32,137 nt of DNA, taken from NCBI GenBank assembly GCA_903868115.1, contig CAIPUA010000345.1, positions 1-32,137 on the forward strand, written 5' to 3'. Below the pieces are notes generated by a model. The model was not told where the DNA came from. It searched no databases and saw only the letters and a list, made by a program, of their open reading frames with translations. A program made the translations under genes and the position numbers. This document shows, piece by piece, positions 17,135 through 25,754 of this stretch. Every line of letters starts with the position of its first letter. The first letter of the stretch is position 1. Origin of the DNA: an uncultured Holophagaceae bacterium. Lineage in GTDB: Bacteria > Acidobacteriota > Holophagae > Holophagales > Holophagaceae.

Positions 17135-19474
17135 GTGGGATCTCGGCTCCCGGTCACCCTCAAGGCCGCTCCAGGGGCGGCGAGGGCTCTGTTCCTCTCG
17201 GTAGCCACCTGTCTCCTATGCGCCCAGGGGCTCCCCGGGATCCCGGGCAAGTTCCCGTACACTGAGGCCCCATCGGTTCCCGAACTCCTGCCTCTTCGTC
17301 CCTTCCTGTTCGAGGAGGGGGCGGGCGAGGGCCGGACCCTGCGCTGGCGCGGGGAGTTGGTGCAGGAAAGTGACGATGTCTGGATCATCGAGAAGGGTGC
17401 TATCCAGTCCGATGATCTGCTCCTGCTGGCTGACCGCATTACTTACGAACCCAGGACGGGCATGCTGGAGGCCTTGGGAAGAATCCGGCTCGAAGGCCCT
17501 GACCTGAGGCTCCGTTGTGAACGCCTGCGAATGGACTGGAAGAACAGGATTGGCGACGCCTGGGCGCTTGAACTGGAAGTGCCGCCGAGTTGGACACTCC
17601 GCTCCAGCCATGTGGCCTTCACTACACTGAAGTCTTGGGATTTCGAATCGGTCGAAATCAGTCCGTGCCCGCAGGAAGCCCCAGGCTGGTCCGCCAAGCT
17701 CTCCCGAATGAAGCTCGAGTTTGAGGGCTTCGCAACCTTCCGGAATGCCCGGGTGCTGGTGGCAGGTGTGCCGGTCCTCTACCTACCCTGGGCCGCCTAT
17801 CCCGCGAAAGCCCAGCGCAGTTCCGGGCTGCTTCCGTTCCAGATCGGCTTTTCGAGTAGCCTTGGCACGATGATCGGCCTCTCCTATTACCAGGTGCTTG
17901 GGAACACCATGGACGCGACTTTCACTCCGGACTTCTACAGCCGCGAAGGTGTGCTGTGGGGAGGGGAATTTCGATGGAACCCAGAGTTGACGCACAACGG
18001 AAGTTTTCAGGGCCAGTACATCAAGCAGCACACCAATGATGAGACCCGCTACCGTTACAGGGTTCAGGAACTCTGGCAACGGGAGGATGGCTGGCAGTTC
18101 ACAGCGGACCTAAACCAAGCCTCGGATTCGCTCGTGGAATCAGACTACGGACGGGCCGTGGGGGGGCTTGGCACCACCTCCTTCGATAGCGCCGTCTTTC
18201 TTGGAAAAAACTTTCCCTGGGCCTCGGTGAGTCTCTCCTCCGCCGAACAGCGGAGCTTCTTCCTGCCCGAAGATACCTCGTTTTACCGCACGGATTTCCC
18301 GACTTCGCTCCGCCGCCAGTCCTTTCCGCAACTGCAGGCAAGACTGTATCCGATCCCCTTCGGGGACTTCTACCTCGATGGAGGTGCGAAACTCAGTCGC
18401 CTTGCCTATCGCCTGGACCTGGGGGATGCCCAGAGCGACACAGCCTTCTCCTGGCTGCGCAACGACTGGTCCGCAAGGATGCATGGGCGCTTGGGTCAGT
18501 GGGGGCCCTTCCGGGTGGATCTTCAGGTGGCTGCGCGCTACACGCTTTATAGCGCTTCGCTCAAGGAATCCGTTTTCGATGCGACAGGCACAACCAACGA
18601 CGAGGTCCTGGACCCTGCCTCGAATAGTTCCTTTGATCCCTTCCGGGTAGATGGCCAGGCGGTGCAAAGGCTTATGGGCTCGAGCCGGCTCCAGTTCTCT
18701 GGGCCTCAACTCGGGCGCACCTTTGAAAAGATCGCTCTCCTTGGCTATTCCGGGGACATCAAGCATGTGATGGAGCCTTTCGTAGCCTTCACCAAGAACA
18801 GTCGTTCCTCCAAGGCAGGCAACCTGCCACGCTTCGATGAGGTGGATTCCCGACCGGGTGTGGGCGGTAGCGCCGACGGCGAGCAGAGTATCGAGATCGG
18901 CTTGAAGCAGCACTTGCTGGGTCGGCCCGGGCGGGGCAGCGATTTTTCGGATCTCGTGAGGTGGCGCATTTCCACCCGCTACCAATCTAAGCCCATCCTA
19001 CTTTCCGACGGCCGCTTCAAGCGCGGATGGGCCTCGCTGGACAACGATATCGACGTAGAACCCAATGACCGGATCCGCCTGAGTTTCAGGAGATCCTCCG
19101 AGATTGGTTCGGCCAGCGCCGACAACTCGCTTTCGGCCGAATACACATCTCTCCAGGGAAATCGGTTCAACTTCGCCTTCTTCTCCACAGGAATAAATCG
19201 CTTCCTGGTCCGCCAACAGGGCATCCAGACCGGAGGAATACAGCGGTTCTTCGACGACCGCTGGCGCCTGGAGTTCCAGGCCAACTATGACCTCCGGCTC
19301 AAGGGCTTTTCGTTCAGCCAAGTCGCACTTGCCTATCTGACGCCCTGCGTGGCCACGCGCCTGCGCTTCAGCCATGTAGCCATCCCGGTGGCCGGCGCCC
19401 TCAACAGGGAGGATCGTCTGGACCTAGTGTTCAACCTCCGAGGACTTGGGGACCTCCTCAGCCTACGGCAGTGA
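17135..19474 (+). CDS. lptD: LPS-assembly outer membrane protein LptD
   Basis: 779-aa outer-membrane translocon that inserts LPS into the outer leaflet. The GTG start sits 8 nt after the rne stop with a GAGGGA site; the N terminus has a basic stretch and hydrophobic core (ALFLSVATCLLCAQG) typical of a signal peptide. Residues about 60-150 form the OstA/LptA-like periplasmic domain (IQSDDLLLLADRITYEPRTG, ALGRIRLEGPDLRLRCERL). The segment VLYLPWAAYPAKAQRSSGLL is the LptD family entry to the barrel, and the rest is rich in alternating beta-strand sequence. It lacks the adjacent C-terminal Cys pair of E. coli LptD, with a lone Cys in LTPCVATR. The partner lipoprotein LptE is not in the window. 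The 3' end overlaps the convergent cyclase gene by 12 bp. Confidence 0.9.
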   Translation: MGSRLPVTLKAAPGAARALFLSVATCLLCAQGLPGIPGKFPYTEAPSVPELLPLRPFLFEEGAGEGRTLRWRGELVQESDDVWIIEKGAIQSDDLLLLADRITYEPRTGMLEALGRIRLEGPDLRLRCERLRMDWKNRIGDAWALELEVPPSWTLRSSHVAFTTLKSWDFESVEISPCPQEAPGWSAKLSRMKLEFEGFATFRNARVLVAGVPVLYLPWAAYPAKAQRSSGLLPFQIGFSSSLGTMIGLSYYQVLGNTMDATFTPDFYSREGVLWGGEFRWNPELTHNGSFQGQYIKQHTNDETRYRYRVQELWQREDGWQFTADLNQASDSLVESDYGRAVGGLGTTSFDSAVFLGKNFPWASVSLSSAEQRSFFLPEDTSFYRTDFPTSLRRQSFPQLQARLYPIPFGDFYLDGGAKLSRLAYRLDLGDAQSDTAFSWLRNDWSARMHGRLGQWGPFRVDLQVAARYTLYSASLKESVFDATGTTNDEVLDPASNSSFDPFRVDGQAVQRLMGSSRLQFSGPQLGRTFEKIALLGYSGDIKHVMEPFVAFTKNSRSSKAGNLPRFDEVDSRPGVGGSADGEQSIEIGLKQHLLGRPGRGSDFSDLVRWRISTRYQSKPILLSDGRFKRGWASLDNDIDVEPNDRIRLSFRRSSEIGSASADNSLSAEYTSLQGNRFNFAFFSTGINRFLVRQQGIQTGGIQRFFDDRWRLEFQANYDLRLKGFSFSQVALAYLTPCVATRLRFSHVAIPVAGALNREDRLDLVFNLRGLGDLLSLRQ

Positions 19475-20824
19475 CTGATCGGTGGAATCGGGTAACACTT
19501 CGATCCGGTTGCGCCCCTTGTGCTTGGCCGCATAGAGAGACTGGTCCACGGCGCCAAAAAGAGAAATGGGGCTGTGCCCCTTCGGTCCACCCACGCCGAA
19601 GCTCATCGTTGGGAAGACGGTCTGGCCTGACTCCAGCACGATGGGGTTCTCGTCGATCCTCCGCCTGAGCTTCTCTGCCACATCGGCCCCGGCCTGGAGA
19701 GTGGTCTCCATCAGGAGGATCGCGAATTCCTCACCACCGATGCGGAAGGCCAAATCGGATCTTCGAATTGCGCACCGCATGCTCTCTGCCAGAGATCGGA
19801 GAACCTCGTCGCCCACTAGGTGCCCGAAGCGGTCGTTGATCAGCTTGAAGTAGTCCAGATCTCCTATTACCAGCACGAAGGCGCGCCGATGGCGTTCCCA
19901 TTGGTTGAACGCGTTCTCGAGGTTCTGATCGAAGGCCCGGCGGTTGAGGAGCCCCGTAAGTGGATCTGTCAGAACCTCGTTCCGGAGAGCGGCTGCCTCC
20001 ATCTCAAGCATGAGTCGACGCTCGCGAAGATCACTGATCTGGAACTTGAATTCCTGCTGAATCCGCGTGGCATGCATCCATTCCAAACCCCTACGGCAGG
20101 CGTGGAGCAGACGGGGTGGGGAGAGCGGAAGGGTCAGCCAGTCCATGGCTCCAGCCAGGAGCAGCGTCCGCTGGAGGGCCTGACGCGGGGCTTTGCCGAG
20201 AAGGATGACATAGGGAGCCGACTCGTGCTCCCGCATAGCCTGAAGCGCAGCCAGGGTCCGGCCACCCGTGGCATCCACGCCGAGCAGCAGGACGGGCGCC
20301 TTGAGTTGCCGCTGAACCTCCGGGAGATCCTTGAGGGAAGCCGTGGTCAAGTCATAGCCGAAGTGATCCACAAGGCTCTGGATCCGACGCGCGAGTTCGA
20401 TGCGCAGGCCAACGGCGAGGAACGGAACCATCGGGCAACTTTCACGCATGCCGTCCGCATCCACCGCCGGGCCCAGGCTGTTCAGAAGGCGCTGGAGGCT
20501 ATCGCCCGCCAGGATGTAGCCATCCACGTCGGTGGCGTGGATCCTGGGTAGTTCCTCCTCCATGGGAGGCCCGTCGAAGATGAGGAAGATGGGGAGATTC
20601 TGGAAGAGGGCCCGAGATTCTCTCCGGAGCAGCGTACAGAAGCGGATGCCATCCAGGGGATCCCCGACGGCATCCACCAGAATGAGCTGGGTTTGGCTCC
20701 AGGCCTCGGACGCGAGGGCGTCTAAATGATCCTGGACATGCAGAACCCGGTTGCCCGCCCCCTCAAAGGCAGTTCGCAAACGCTCCACTAAGTCAGCGTG
20801 CTTCGTGATGGCCAGGATATTCAT
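19463..20824 (-). CDS. PleD-like diguanylate cyclase with two degenerate receiver domains
   Basis: 453-aa protein with REC-like, REC-like, coiled-coil and GGDEF modules, the PleD layout. The cyclase domain has DPLTGLLNRRAFDQ, a GGEEF active site (363-367) and the RxxD inhibitory site (Arg354-Asp357) at the canonical 5-residue distance, so c-di-GMP synthesis with product inhibition is expected. Both N-terminal receivers keep a central Asp (51 and 184) but lack the acidic pair, the Thr/Ser and the Lys, so phosphorylation is doubtful. A charged helix around residues 255-285 links to GGDEF and may dimerise. Start MNILAITKHADL is chosen because upstream codons lie in a repeat-bounded spacer; no strong ribosome site is visible. 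It lies downstream of trxB on the same strand. Confidence 0.88.
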   Translation of the reverse strand: MNILAITKHADLVERLRTAFEGAGNRVLHVQDHLDALASEAWSQTQLILVDAVGDPLDGIRFCTLLRRESRALFQNLPIFLIFDGPPMEEELPRIHATDVDGYILAGDSLQRLLNSLGPAVDADGMRESCPMVPFLAVGLRIELARRIQSLVDHFGYDLTTASLKDLPEVQRQLKAPVLLLGVDATGGRTLAALQAMREHESAPYVILLGKAPRQALQRTLLLAGAMDWLTLPLSPPRLLHACRRGLEWMHATRIQQEFKFQISDLRERRLMLEMEAAALRNEVLTDPLTGLLNRRAFDQNLENAFNQWERHRRAFVLVIGDLDYFKLINDRFGHLVGDEVLRSLAESMRCAIRRSDLAFRIGGEEFAILLMETTLQAGADVAEKLRRRIDENPIVLESGQTVFPTMSFGVGGPKGHSPISLFGAVDQSLYAAKHKGRNRIEVLPDSTDQSLP

Positions 20825-20912
20825 GGGGAATCGAGAATCGAAAAAGCCTAGGGAGGAGCAGGATAACCGGAAGAGGTGGGCATGGAAGGCGTGATCGTTA
20901 GACAGCGCCTTA

Positions 20913-21181
20913 GTGGCTGTCACGAAATAACTATAGTGATTGTGCAGGGCGCCGGGCAAGCCTGGGTAGGAGATGGCCCGCAGGCATGGTGGTTCCCCGT
21001 CAAGGGCCATCGACAACACCAGGCGCCGCCCGCCGCCCAGCACCCGTAGGGCTGGTGGCCATCCGCGCGCCCGACTGCGTCGACCGGCTCGAAGGATGTC
21101 CCGCATCCCCCCTCGCCGCTCTCCTTGTCGGATCACGCGGCTGACTACCAGCAATCATCATAGTTATTCCGTGACAGCCCC
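20913..21181. mobile_element. 269-bp MITE-like element with 30-bp terminal inverted repeats and TTA target duplication
   Basis: The left end GTGGCTGTCACGAAATAACT... (20913-20942) matches the reverse complement of the right end (21152-21181) at 26 of 30 positions. TTA directly flanks both sides (20910-20912 and 21182-21184). The interior is GC-rich with no recognisable transposase. Ends and a 3-bp TNA-type duplication resemble the IS5 superfamily (IS1031 group), but this assignment is inference. It sits between the trxB stop and the cyclase gene, 88 bp before the latter's ATG. Confidence 0.7.
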
Positions 21182-21185
21182 TTAA

Positions 21186-22160
21186 TTACTCAGTGAACCC
21201 CTGTTCCCCTAGCCAGCGCTCAGCGTCGATAGCGGCCATGCATCCGCTACCGGCGGCCGTGATGGCCTGCCGATAAACATGGTCCTGCACATCACCACAG
21301 GCGAACACCCCGGGGATACCCGTTCGGCTCGATCCCTTTTCGACCGCAAGGTAACCCTTCTCATCCAGGGCGAGTTGTCCCTGGAACAGGTCGGTGTTGG
21401 GTTTATGCCCGATGGCGAGGAAAAGGCCGTCCACGGGCAGTTCTGAAAAATTTCCATCCACGGTGTCTTGCAATCTTAGGGCGCGGATCTTCTCCACTTT
21501 GTCGCCCATGGGCGTCTCGACCGTGGCGGTCAGGATGTCCTCCACCACCTTGTTCCAGCAGAAGGCTATTTTCTCGTTCCTTGTGGCCCGCTCCTGCATC
21601 GCCTTGGAGGCCCGCAGCTTGTCACGGCGATGAATGAGATTCACCTTGGAGGCGAACTTCGTGAGGTAGACAGCCTCTTCCAGAGCCGTGTCGCCTCCTC
21701 CCACCACGGCGATCTCCTTCCCTCGAAAAAAGAATCCATCACAGGTGGCACAGGCGGAAACCCCACCACCGCTGCGCGACAGCGCCTCGTCCTTGCCGAT
21801 ACCCATCCATTTCGCAGAGGCCCCGGTGGCGATGATCACAGAATCGCTGGTGTACTCGCCCTGGTCGGTAGCGATACGAAAGGGGCGCTGTTGAAGGTCC
21901 ACCTGCACCACGGTTTCGCTCTTGATGACCGTGCCGAAGCGGAGTACCTGATGACGCATCTCGTCCATCAATTCGGGCCCAATCACCCCGTCCTTGAAGC
22001 CAGGAAAATTTTCGACCTCGGTGGTCATGGTTAGCTGTCCACCCGGTTGGGCACCCTCGAAGATCACGGGGAAAAGGTTGGCGCGGGACGTGTAGACCGC
22101 AGCCGTGTAGCCCGCAGGTCCGGTCCCGATGATGATGACCTTGTGATGGGAGATAGGCAT
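21186..22160 (-). CDS. trxB: thioredoxin reductase (NADPH)
   Basis: Low-molecular-weight flavoenzyme that reduces thioredoxin with NADPH. 324 aa from the ATG at 22160 (GAGG 8 nt upstream); the longer track frame to 22289 lacks support. Motifs in order: FAD site IIIGTGPAGYTAAVY, GAQPGGQLTMTTEVENFPGF, redox-active CATC near residue 135 in SACATCDGFF, NADPH-binding VVGGGDTALEEAVYL with HRRDKLRASK, and C-terminal GVFACGDVQDHVYRQAITAAGSG. All features are standard. The TAA stop is 1 bp from the TTA flank of the MITE-like element, so that element inserted right behind the gene. Confidence 0.96.
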   Translation of the reverse strand: MPISHHKVIIIGTGPAGYTAAVYTSRANLFPVIFEGAQPGGQLTMTTEVENFPGFKDGVIGPELMDEMRHQVLRFGTVIKSETVVQVDLQQRPFRIATDQGEYTSDSVIIATGASAKWMGIGKDEALSRSGGGVSACATCDGFFFRGKEIAVVGGGDTALEEAVYLTKFASKVNLIHRRDKLRASKAMQERATRNEKIAFCWNKVVEDILTATVETPMGDKVEKIRALRLQDTVDGNFSELPVDGLFLAIGHKPNTDLFQGQLALDEKGYLAVEKGSSRTGIPGVFACGDVQDHVYRQAITAAGSGCMAAIDAERWLGEQGFTE

Positions 22161-22359
22161 GGAGCAACCTCGGGGTGCGGGTGGATGACGCAGGAAGGCG
22201 AAGCCGGCTCGGAGAGTGGGACGCCCACCTGTGGCCATTCTAGCCGGGGACGAGATCCCACCCCTGTATGAGATATGCGGCAAATTCACCGAGCCAGACA
22301 GGAGCGGGCCTGTTCAGCGGGTGCCTGGGCCAATACACTCGAGGCATGGTCCTTCGCGC

Positions 22360-24036
22360 ATGAATCCCCGCCCCTGGCGCCTTCGACGTGCCATCCCACC
22401 CGGGCAGGAACCCTGGGCGCCCCTCCAGAGTGCCTACGGCCTGTCGCGAGCGGCCGCGCGCCTAGCCTGGCTGCGGGGAGAAGATTCGATCGAGGCATTG
22501 GCCTGGCGCATCACTCCCGACTGGTCCAGGACTCACGACCCATTCCTCCTGACCGGCATGGGCCAGGCCGTGGAGCGAATCCGTCGCGCCCTCCGCACGG
22601 ACGAGCGCGTAGTCGTGTACGGAGACTATGACGTGGATGGTGTCACCGCCACAGCCCTGCTGGTGCGAGTGTTGGAGAAACTGGGCGGGCGCCCGGAATT
22701 CTTCATTCCCAATCGTTTCAACGATGGCTACGGCTTGCATTTGGAGTGCATCCGAGAACTCCGGGAGGCCGGAGGACCCGGGTTATTCATCTCGGTCGAT
22801 TGTGGAATCCGCTCCCTCGAGGAAGTTTCCGCGAGCTCTGATCTGGGCATCGACTGGATTGTCACGGATCACCATTCCATGGGCCCGGCGCTGCCTCCCG
22901 CCATCGCGGTCCTCCATCCCACGATGGGAGATCATCCCAACCGCTCCTTGGCCGGCGTTGGCGTAGCCTTTAAGTTGGGACAAGCCCTTCTCGATGCGGT
23001 GCCTTCCCCTAAAGAAACCGAGATTCCCTTCCTGGATGGGCTGCTCAAACTGGTCGCTCTCGGCAGCATCGCGGACATGGTGCCACTAACTGGCGAAAAC
23101 GCCCTGCTGGTCAAGCGCGGTCTCAGGGCTCTTGGCGGTCCCAACGGTCCCGGGCTCGTGGAACTGTTCAAGGCGGCGCGGATCGAAGGCATCCCAAGGG
23201 CTTCCGAAATCGCCTTCAGTGTGGCGCCGCGTTTGAATGCGGTGGGCCGGATGGGGGGAGCCGAGGATGCCGTGCGGCTCTTGCTGACGCGCGATCCTGT
23301 GGAAGCCCGGCGGCTCGCTGAGCGAGTAGAGTCGCTCAATCGGTCCCGCAAGGCGGTTCAGGATGAACTCCTCGCACACCTGCCGCTTCCGGATGGCGAG
23401 GCCTTCGATCTGGTCGTCTCGGAAGGGGCTCACAAGGGCGTTCTCGGCATCGCGGCAGCTCGGAGAATGAAAGAAAGCGGCCTCCCGACGGGTGTGGGAA
23501 CCGTCATTGAAGGGGTGGCCCACTGTTCCCTCCGGGCCCCGGAAGGCTTTGATCTGAACGAGTTGCTCACGCTTGTTCAGCCCTTCCTGCGCTCGGGCGG
23601 CGGCCATCGCGCGGCCGCCGGCATTACCTTCGAGGTCTCCCGCCTCCCCTTCATCCGGCAGGCGCTGGCTCGGGGGGCCGCCCTCCAGGCCTCGACCCGC
23701 GTGGTCCAGGGACTCGCGGTGGAGGGTCTCGGGATTGAGCAGATACCGATCGCGGAAGAACTGACCGCCCTAGAGCCCTTCGGCCAAGGCTTTCCAGTGC
23801 CGATGGTTCTATTGGAAGGGCGCCTGCTCGAGCCGAGCACTTCCTTCGGGCAGGGTCATGAAAAGTTCCGTCTGGATGGGATCGAGGATGGGTTCACCTG
23901 GTTTTTTGGAGGAGAACAGGCGTCCCGGCTCAAGGTGGGGCAATCTTTTCGCATCGCTGCATCGCCACAGGATCATCCTCGATGGGGTCGCTCCTGGAGG
24001 GTGGACACATTGCTGGACCAAGAGGAAGCTCCATGA
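22360..24036 (+). CDS. recJ: single-stranded-DNA-specific exonuclease RecJ
   Basis: 5'-3' ssDNA exonuclease of the DHH family acting in recombination and mismatch repair. From ATG 22360 it is 558 aa (E. coli 577). Motif I VVYGDYDVDGVTATALL is near residue 88, followed by FFIPNRFNDGYGLH. The name-giving motif VTDHHSMG is near 170, NRSLAGVGVAFKL follows it, and FSVAPRLNAVGRMGGAEDA comes next. The DHHA1 domain with GGGHRAAAGITF is near 414, followed by a C-terminal OB-like part (LEPFGQGFPVPM). The frame continues upstream to 22216, but that part has no family similarity. No close ribosome site is visible at 22360. The stop overlaps the next ATG by 4 bp (ATGA), implying translational coupling with the Lpt gene. 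Confidence 0.93.
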   Translation: MNPRPWRLRRAIPPGQEPWAPLQSAYGLSRAAARLAWLRGEDSIEALAWRITPDWSRTHDPFLLTGMGQAVERIRRALRTDERVVVYGDYDVDGVTATALLVRVLEKLGGRPEFFIPNRFNDGYGLHLECIRELREAGGPGLFISVDCGIRSLEEVSASSDLGIDWIVTDHHSMGPALPPAIAVLHPTMGDHPNRSLAGVGVAFKLGQALLDAVPSPKETEIPFLDGLLKLVALGSIADMVPLTGENALLVKRGLRALGGPNGPGLVELFKAARIEGIPRASEIAFSVAPRLNAVGRMGGAEDAVRLLLTRDPVEARRLAERVESLNRSRKAVQDELLAHLPLPDGEAFDLVVSEGAHKGVLGIAAARRMKESGLPTGVGTVIEGVAHCSLRAPEGFDLNELLTLVQPFLRSGGGHRAAAGITFEVSRLPFIRQALARGAALQASTRVVQGLAVEGLGIEQIPIAEELTALEPFGQGFPVPMVLLEGRLLEPSTSFGQGHEKFRLDGIEDGFTWFFGGEQASRLKVGQSFRIAASPQDHPRWGRSWRVDTLLDQEEAP

Positions 24037-25754
24037 GGCTATGGAGCCTGCTGAGTACCCGGAACCCGGTGTGGAAATACGCGGGGTGGGCGATCCTCAT
24101 CGCTGTGGCGGGCCTGAGCGGTCTCTTCCTTGTTCTCGGGCCGCGCCCCCTCTCACCGAAATCGAGGGGCGATATCTTCCACGGCACCGAAGGAAAATTT
24201 GGCACCATCACCGAACAACTTGGAGAGGGCCGGATTTTCATCCTCGACTACGACACGGTCGTGGGTGACCAGGAGAACCTGGAATTGTCGAATGTGAGAG
24301 CCCGGCTCCATGAGCCCGCGACCCTATGGCGCATGAAATCCCCTGCCGGGATTCGATCCACCGGAAGATGGACGCTTCAGGGTCCGATGGAAGTTGAAGC
24401 CAGTGCACCGGTTTCAGAGCTTTTGCAGGGGCGGGGGACCATCCCGGGGCAGGGTCCGGCACTTCTTTGGGAGCACGGCATCTGGAGAGGGCTCGCGCCC
24501 CTGGAGTGGCAGGATCTGGAGGGGCAGGGAAAGGGGCGTTGGCATTTTCCGGCTGGTTGGCGCAGAGATCTCGATGGCCGTTTCGTCGTTGAAAAGGGGA
24601 CGGTGGTCTGGGAGGCCACCGATCCCGGTATGGTTAGGCGCATGCAGGCGGAGCGGCTTTGGCTGACCCTCGGCTTCAGCGAGGGCCATCTTGATCAGGT
24701 GATGGCTCAACTGGAAGGCGGAAGGATATGGGCCGGCAGCGCGGATTTGGATGGGAATGCCATTCGGTGGTCGGCTCCGCTCCGTTTCGAACGGGAGGAC
24801 GGCTGGCACGGGGATGCCGAGGGTGCCCGAGCCCCTCGACCCGAGAAGGGCCAACCCCTTGACAAGGTTGAACTAAAGGCATTTCAAGCCGCCCGCGCGG
24901 TAAAGGGTGGTGCGGAAAACCTTCAGGCCGAGGGCGCCCGGTGGTCCCCTGCGGGCCTGAGGATGGAAGGAAGTGTGCGATGGGAACAACCGCTCGATGG
25001 CGACCGCCTCGTCCTGCGTTCACCCCGCATCTTCATCCGCGAAGGAGTCGGGCCAGATCTTCCGGAGGCCCTGCCTGTTGGGGAGGCCTGGGCGGAAGGT
25101 CACCCGGTCCTGAGTTGGGGCGCGAGGAGCCTGAGCAGCCCGCAGATGCAGGTCCGCCGGATGGAACGGACTTGGCGCATCCAGGCCCCGGTACTCGGTC
25201 GTGGAGAGCAGGGGACCTTCACTGCGGGTGCGGGAAACGGATCCCCGCACCGTTGGGAATTCGAGGGTCCCGTGAAGGCAAGCCTCCTCAATGGGGGCAG
25301 CCTTCGCGGGGACAGATTGCTTTGGGAAGCTGACACCTGGACCTTCACGGGCAACCCGGCGACCTGGAGTCGGGTTCGGGAAAGACTTTCGGGCCCTCGG
25401 ATCGTTCGGAAAGGCCTCGCAGTCGTCTTCCCGGATGGTGTCACCGGCGCACTGGTCTCTCTGGACGGGGATTTCATGGTCCGGGCAGACCGGGCCGACT
25501 ATCAGTCCGGCGAGGTCCAGTTGTCCGGGCGAGTGGAATGCCAAGGTCGCGGCTGGCGCTTGCATGCGGATCGCATCTCGGTAAGGCTGGGCCCTGGGAA
25601 CATGGTGAAACAGGTCGTTGCCAAAGGTTCCGTCGCGTTGAGGGGTCGAATGGGCGAAGGATGGGGCGAGTCATTAGAACTGGATCCCGATCCGAATTCC
25701 CCCAAGGCTCGTTGGCTAGGTCGTGTCAGAGGCTTGGCCGAGGTAAAACCATGA
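24033..25754 (+). CDS. LptC/LptA-like LPS transport bridge protein (apparent single-chain fusion)
   Basis: 573-aa protein in the position normally held by lptC-lptA, directly before lptB-rpoN-hpf. One N-terminal membrane segment (YAGWAILIAVAGLSGLFLVL) anchors it, as in LptC, followed by an LptC-like stretch (DYDTVVGDQENLELSNVRAR). The remainder reads as repeated OstA/LptA-type beta strands: AEGARWSPAGLRMEGSVRW, LRGDRLLWEADTWTFTGNPA, and the clearest near the C terminus, VRADRADYQSGEVQLSGRVE with LHADRISVRLG. E. coli LptC (191 aa) and LptA (185 aa) together are shorter than this. Inference: one chain acts as both inner-membrane LptC and periplasmic bridge. ATG 24033 overlaps the recJ stop, with AGAGGAAG upstream. 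It could instead be an unusually long LptC with LptA encoded elsewhere. Confidence 0.7.
   Translation: MRLWSLLSTRNPVWKYAGWAILIAVAGLSGLFLVLGPRPLSPKSRGDIFHGTEGKFGTITEQLGEGRIFILDYDTVVGDQENLELSNVRARLHEPATLWRMKSPAGIRSTGRWTLQGPMEVEASAPVSELLQGRGTIPGQGPALLWEHGIWRGLAPLEWQDLEGQGKGRWHFPAGWRRDLDGRFVVEKGTVVWEATDPGMVRRMQAERLWLTLGFSEGHLDQVMAQLEGGRIWAGSADLDGNAIRWSAPLRFEREDGWHGDAEGARAPRPEKGQPLDKVELKAFQAARAVKGGAENLQAEGARWSPAGLRMEGSVRWEQPLDGDRLVLRSPRIFIREGVGPDLPEALPVGEAWAEGHPVLSWGARSLSSPQMQVRRMERTWRIQAPVLGRGEQGTFTAGAGNGSPHRWEFEGPVKASLLNGGSLRGDRLLWEADTWTFTGNPATWSRVRERLSGPRIVRKGLAVVFPDGVTGALVSLDGDFMVRADRADYQSGEVQLSGRVECQGRGWRLHADRISVRLGPGNMVKQVVAKGSVALRGRMGEGWGESLELDPDPNSPKARWLGRVRGLAEVKP

Noticed and set aside
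20973-21185. 70-aa ORF inside the MITE-like element
   Set aside because: Arg/Pro-rich low-complexity frame spanning the inverted repeat; no transposase motif.
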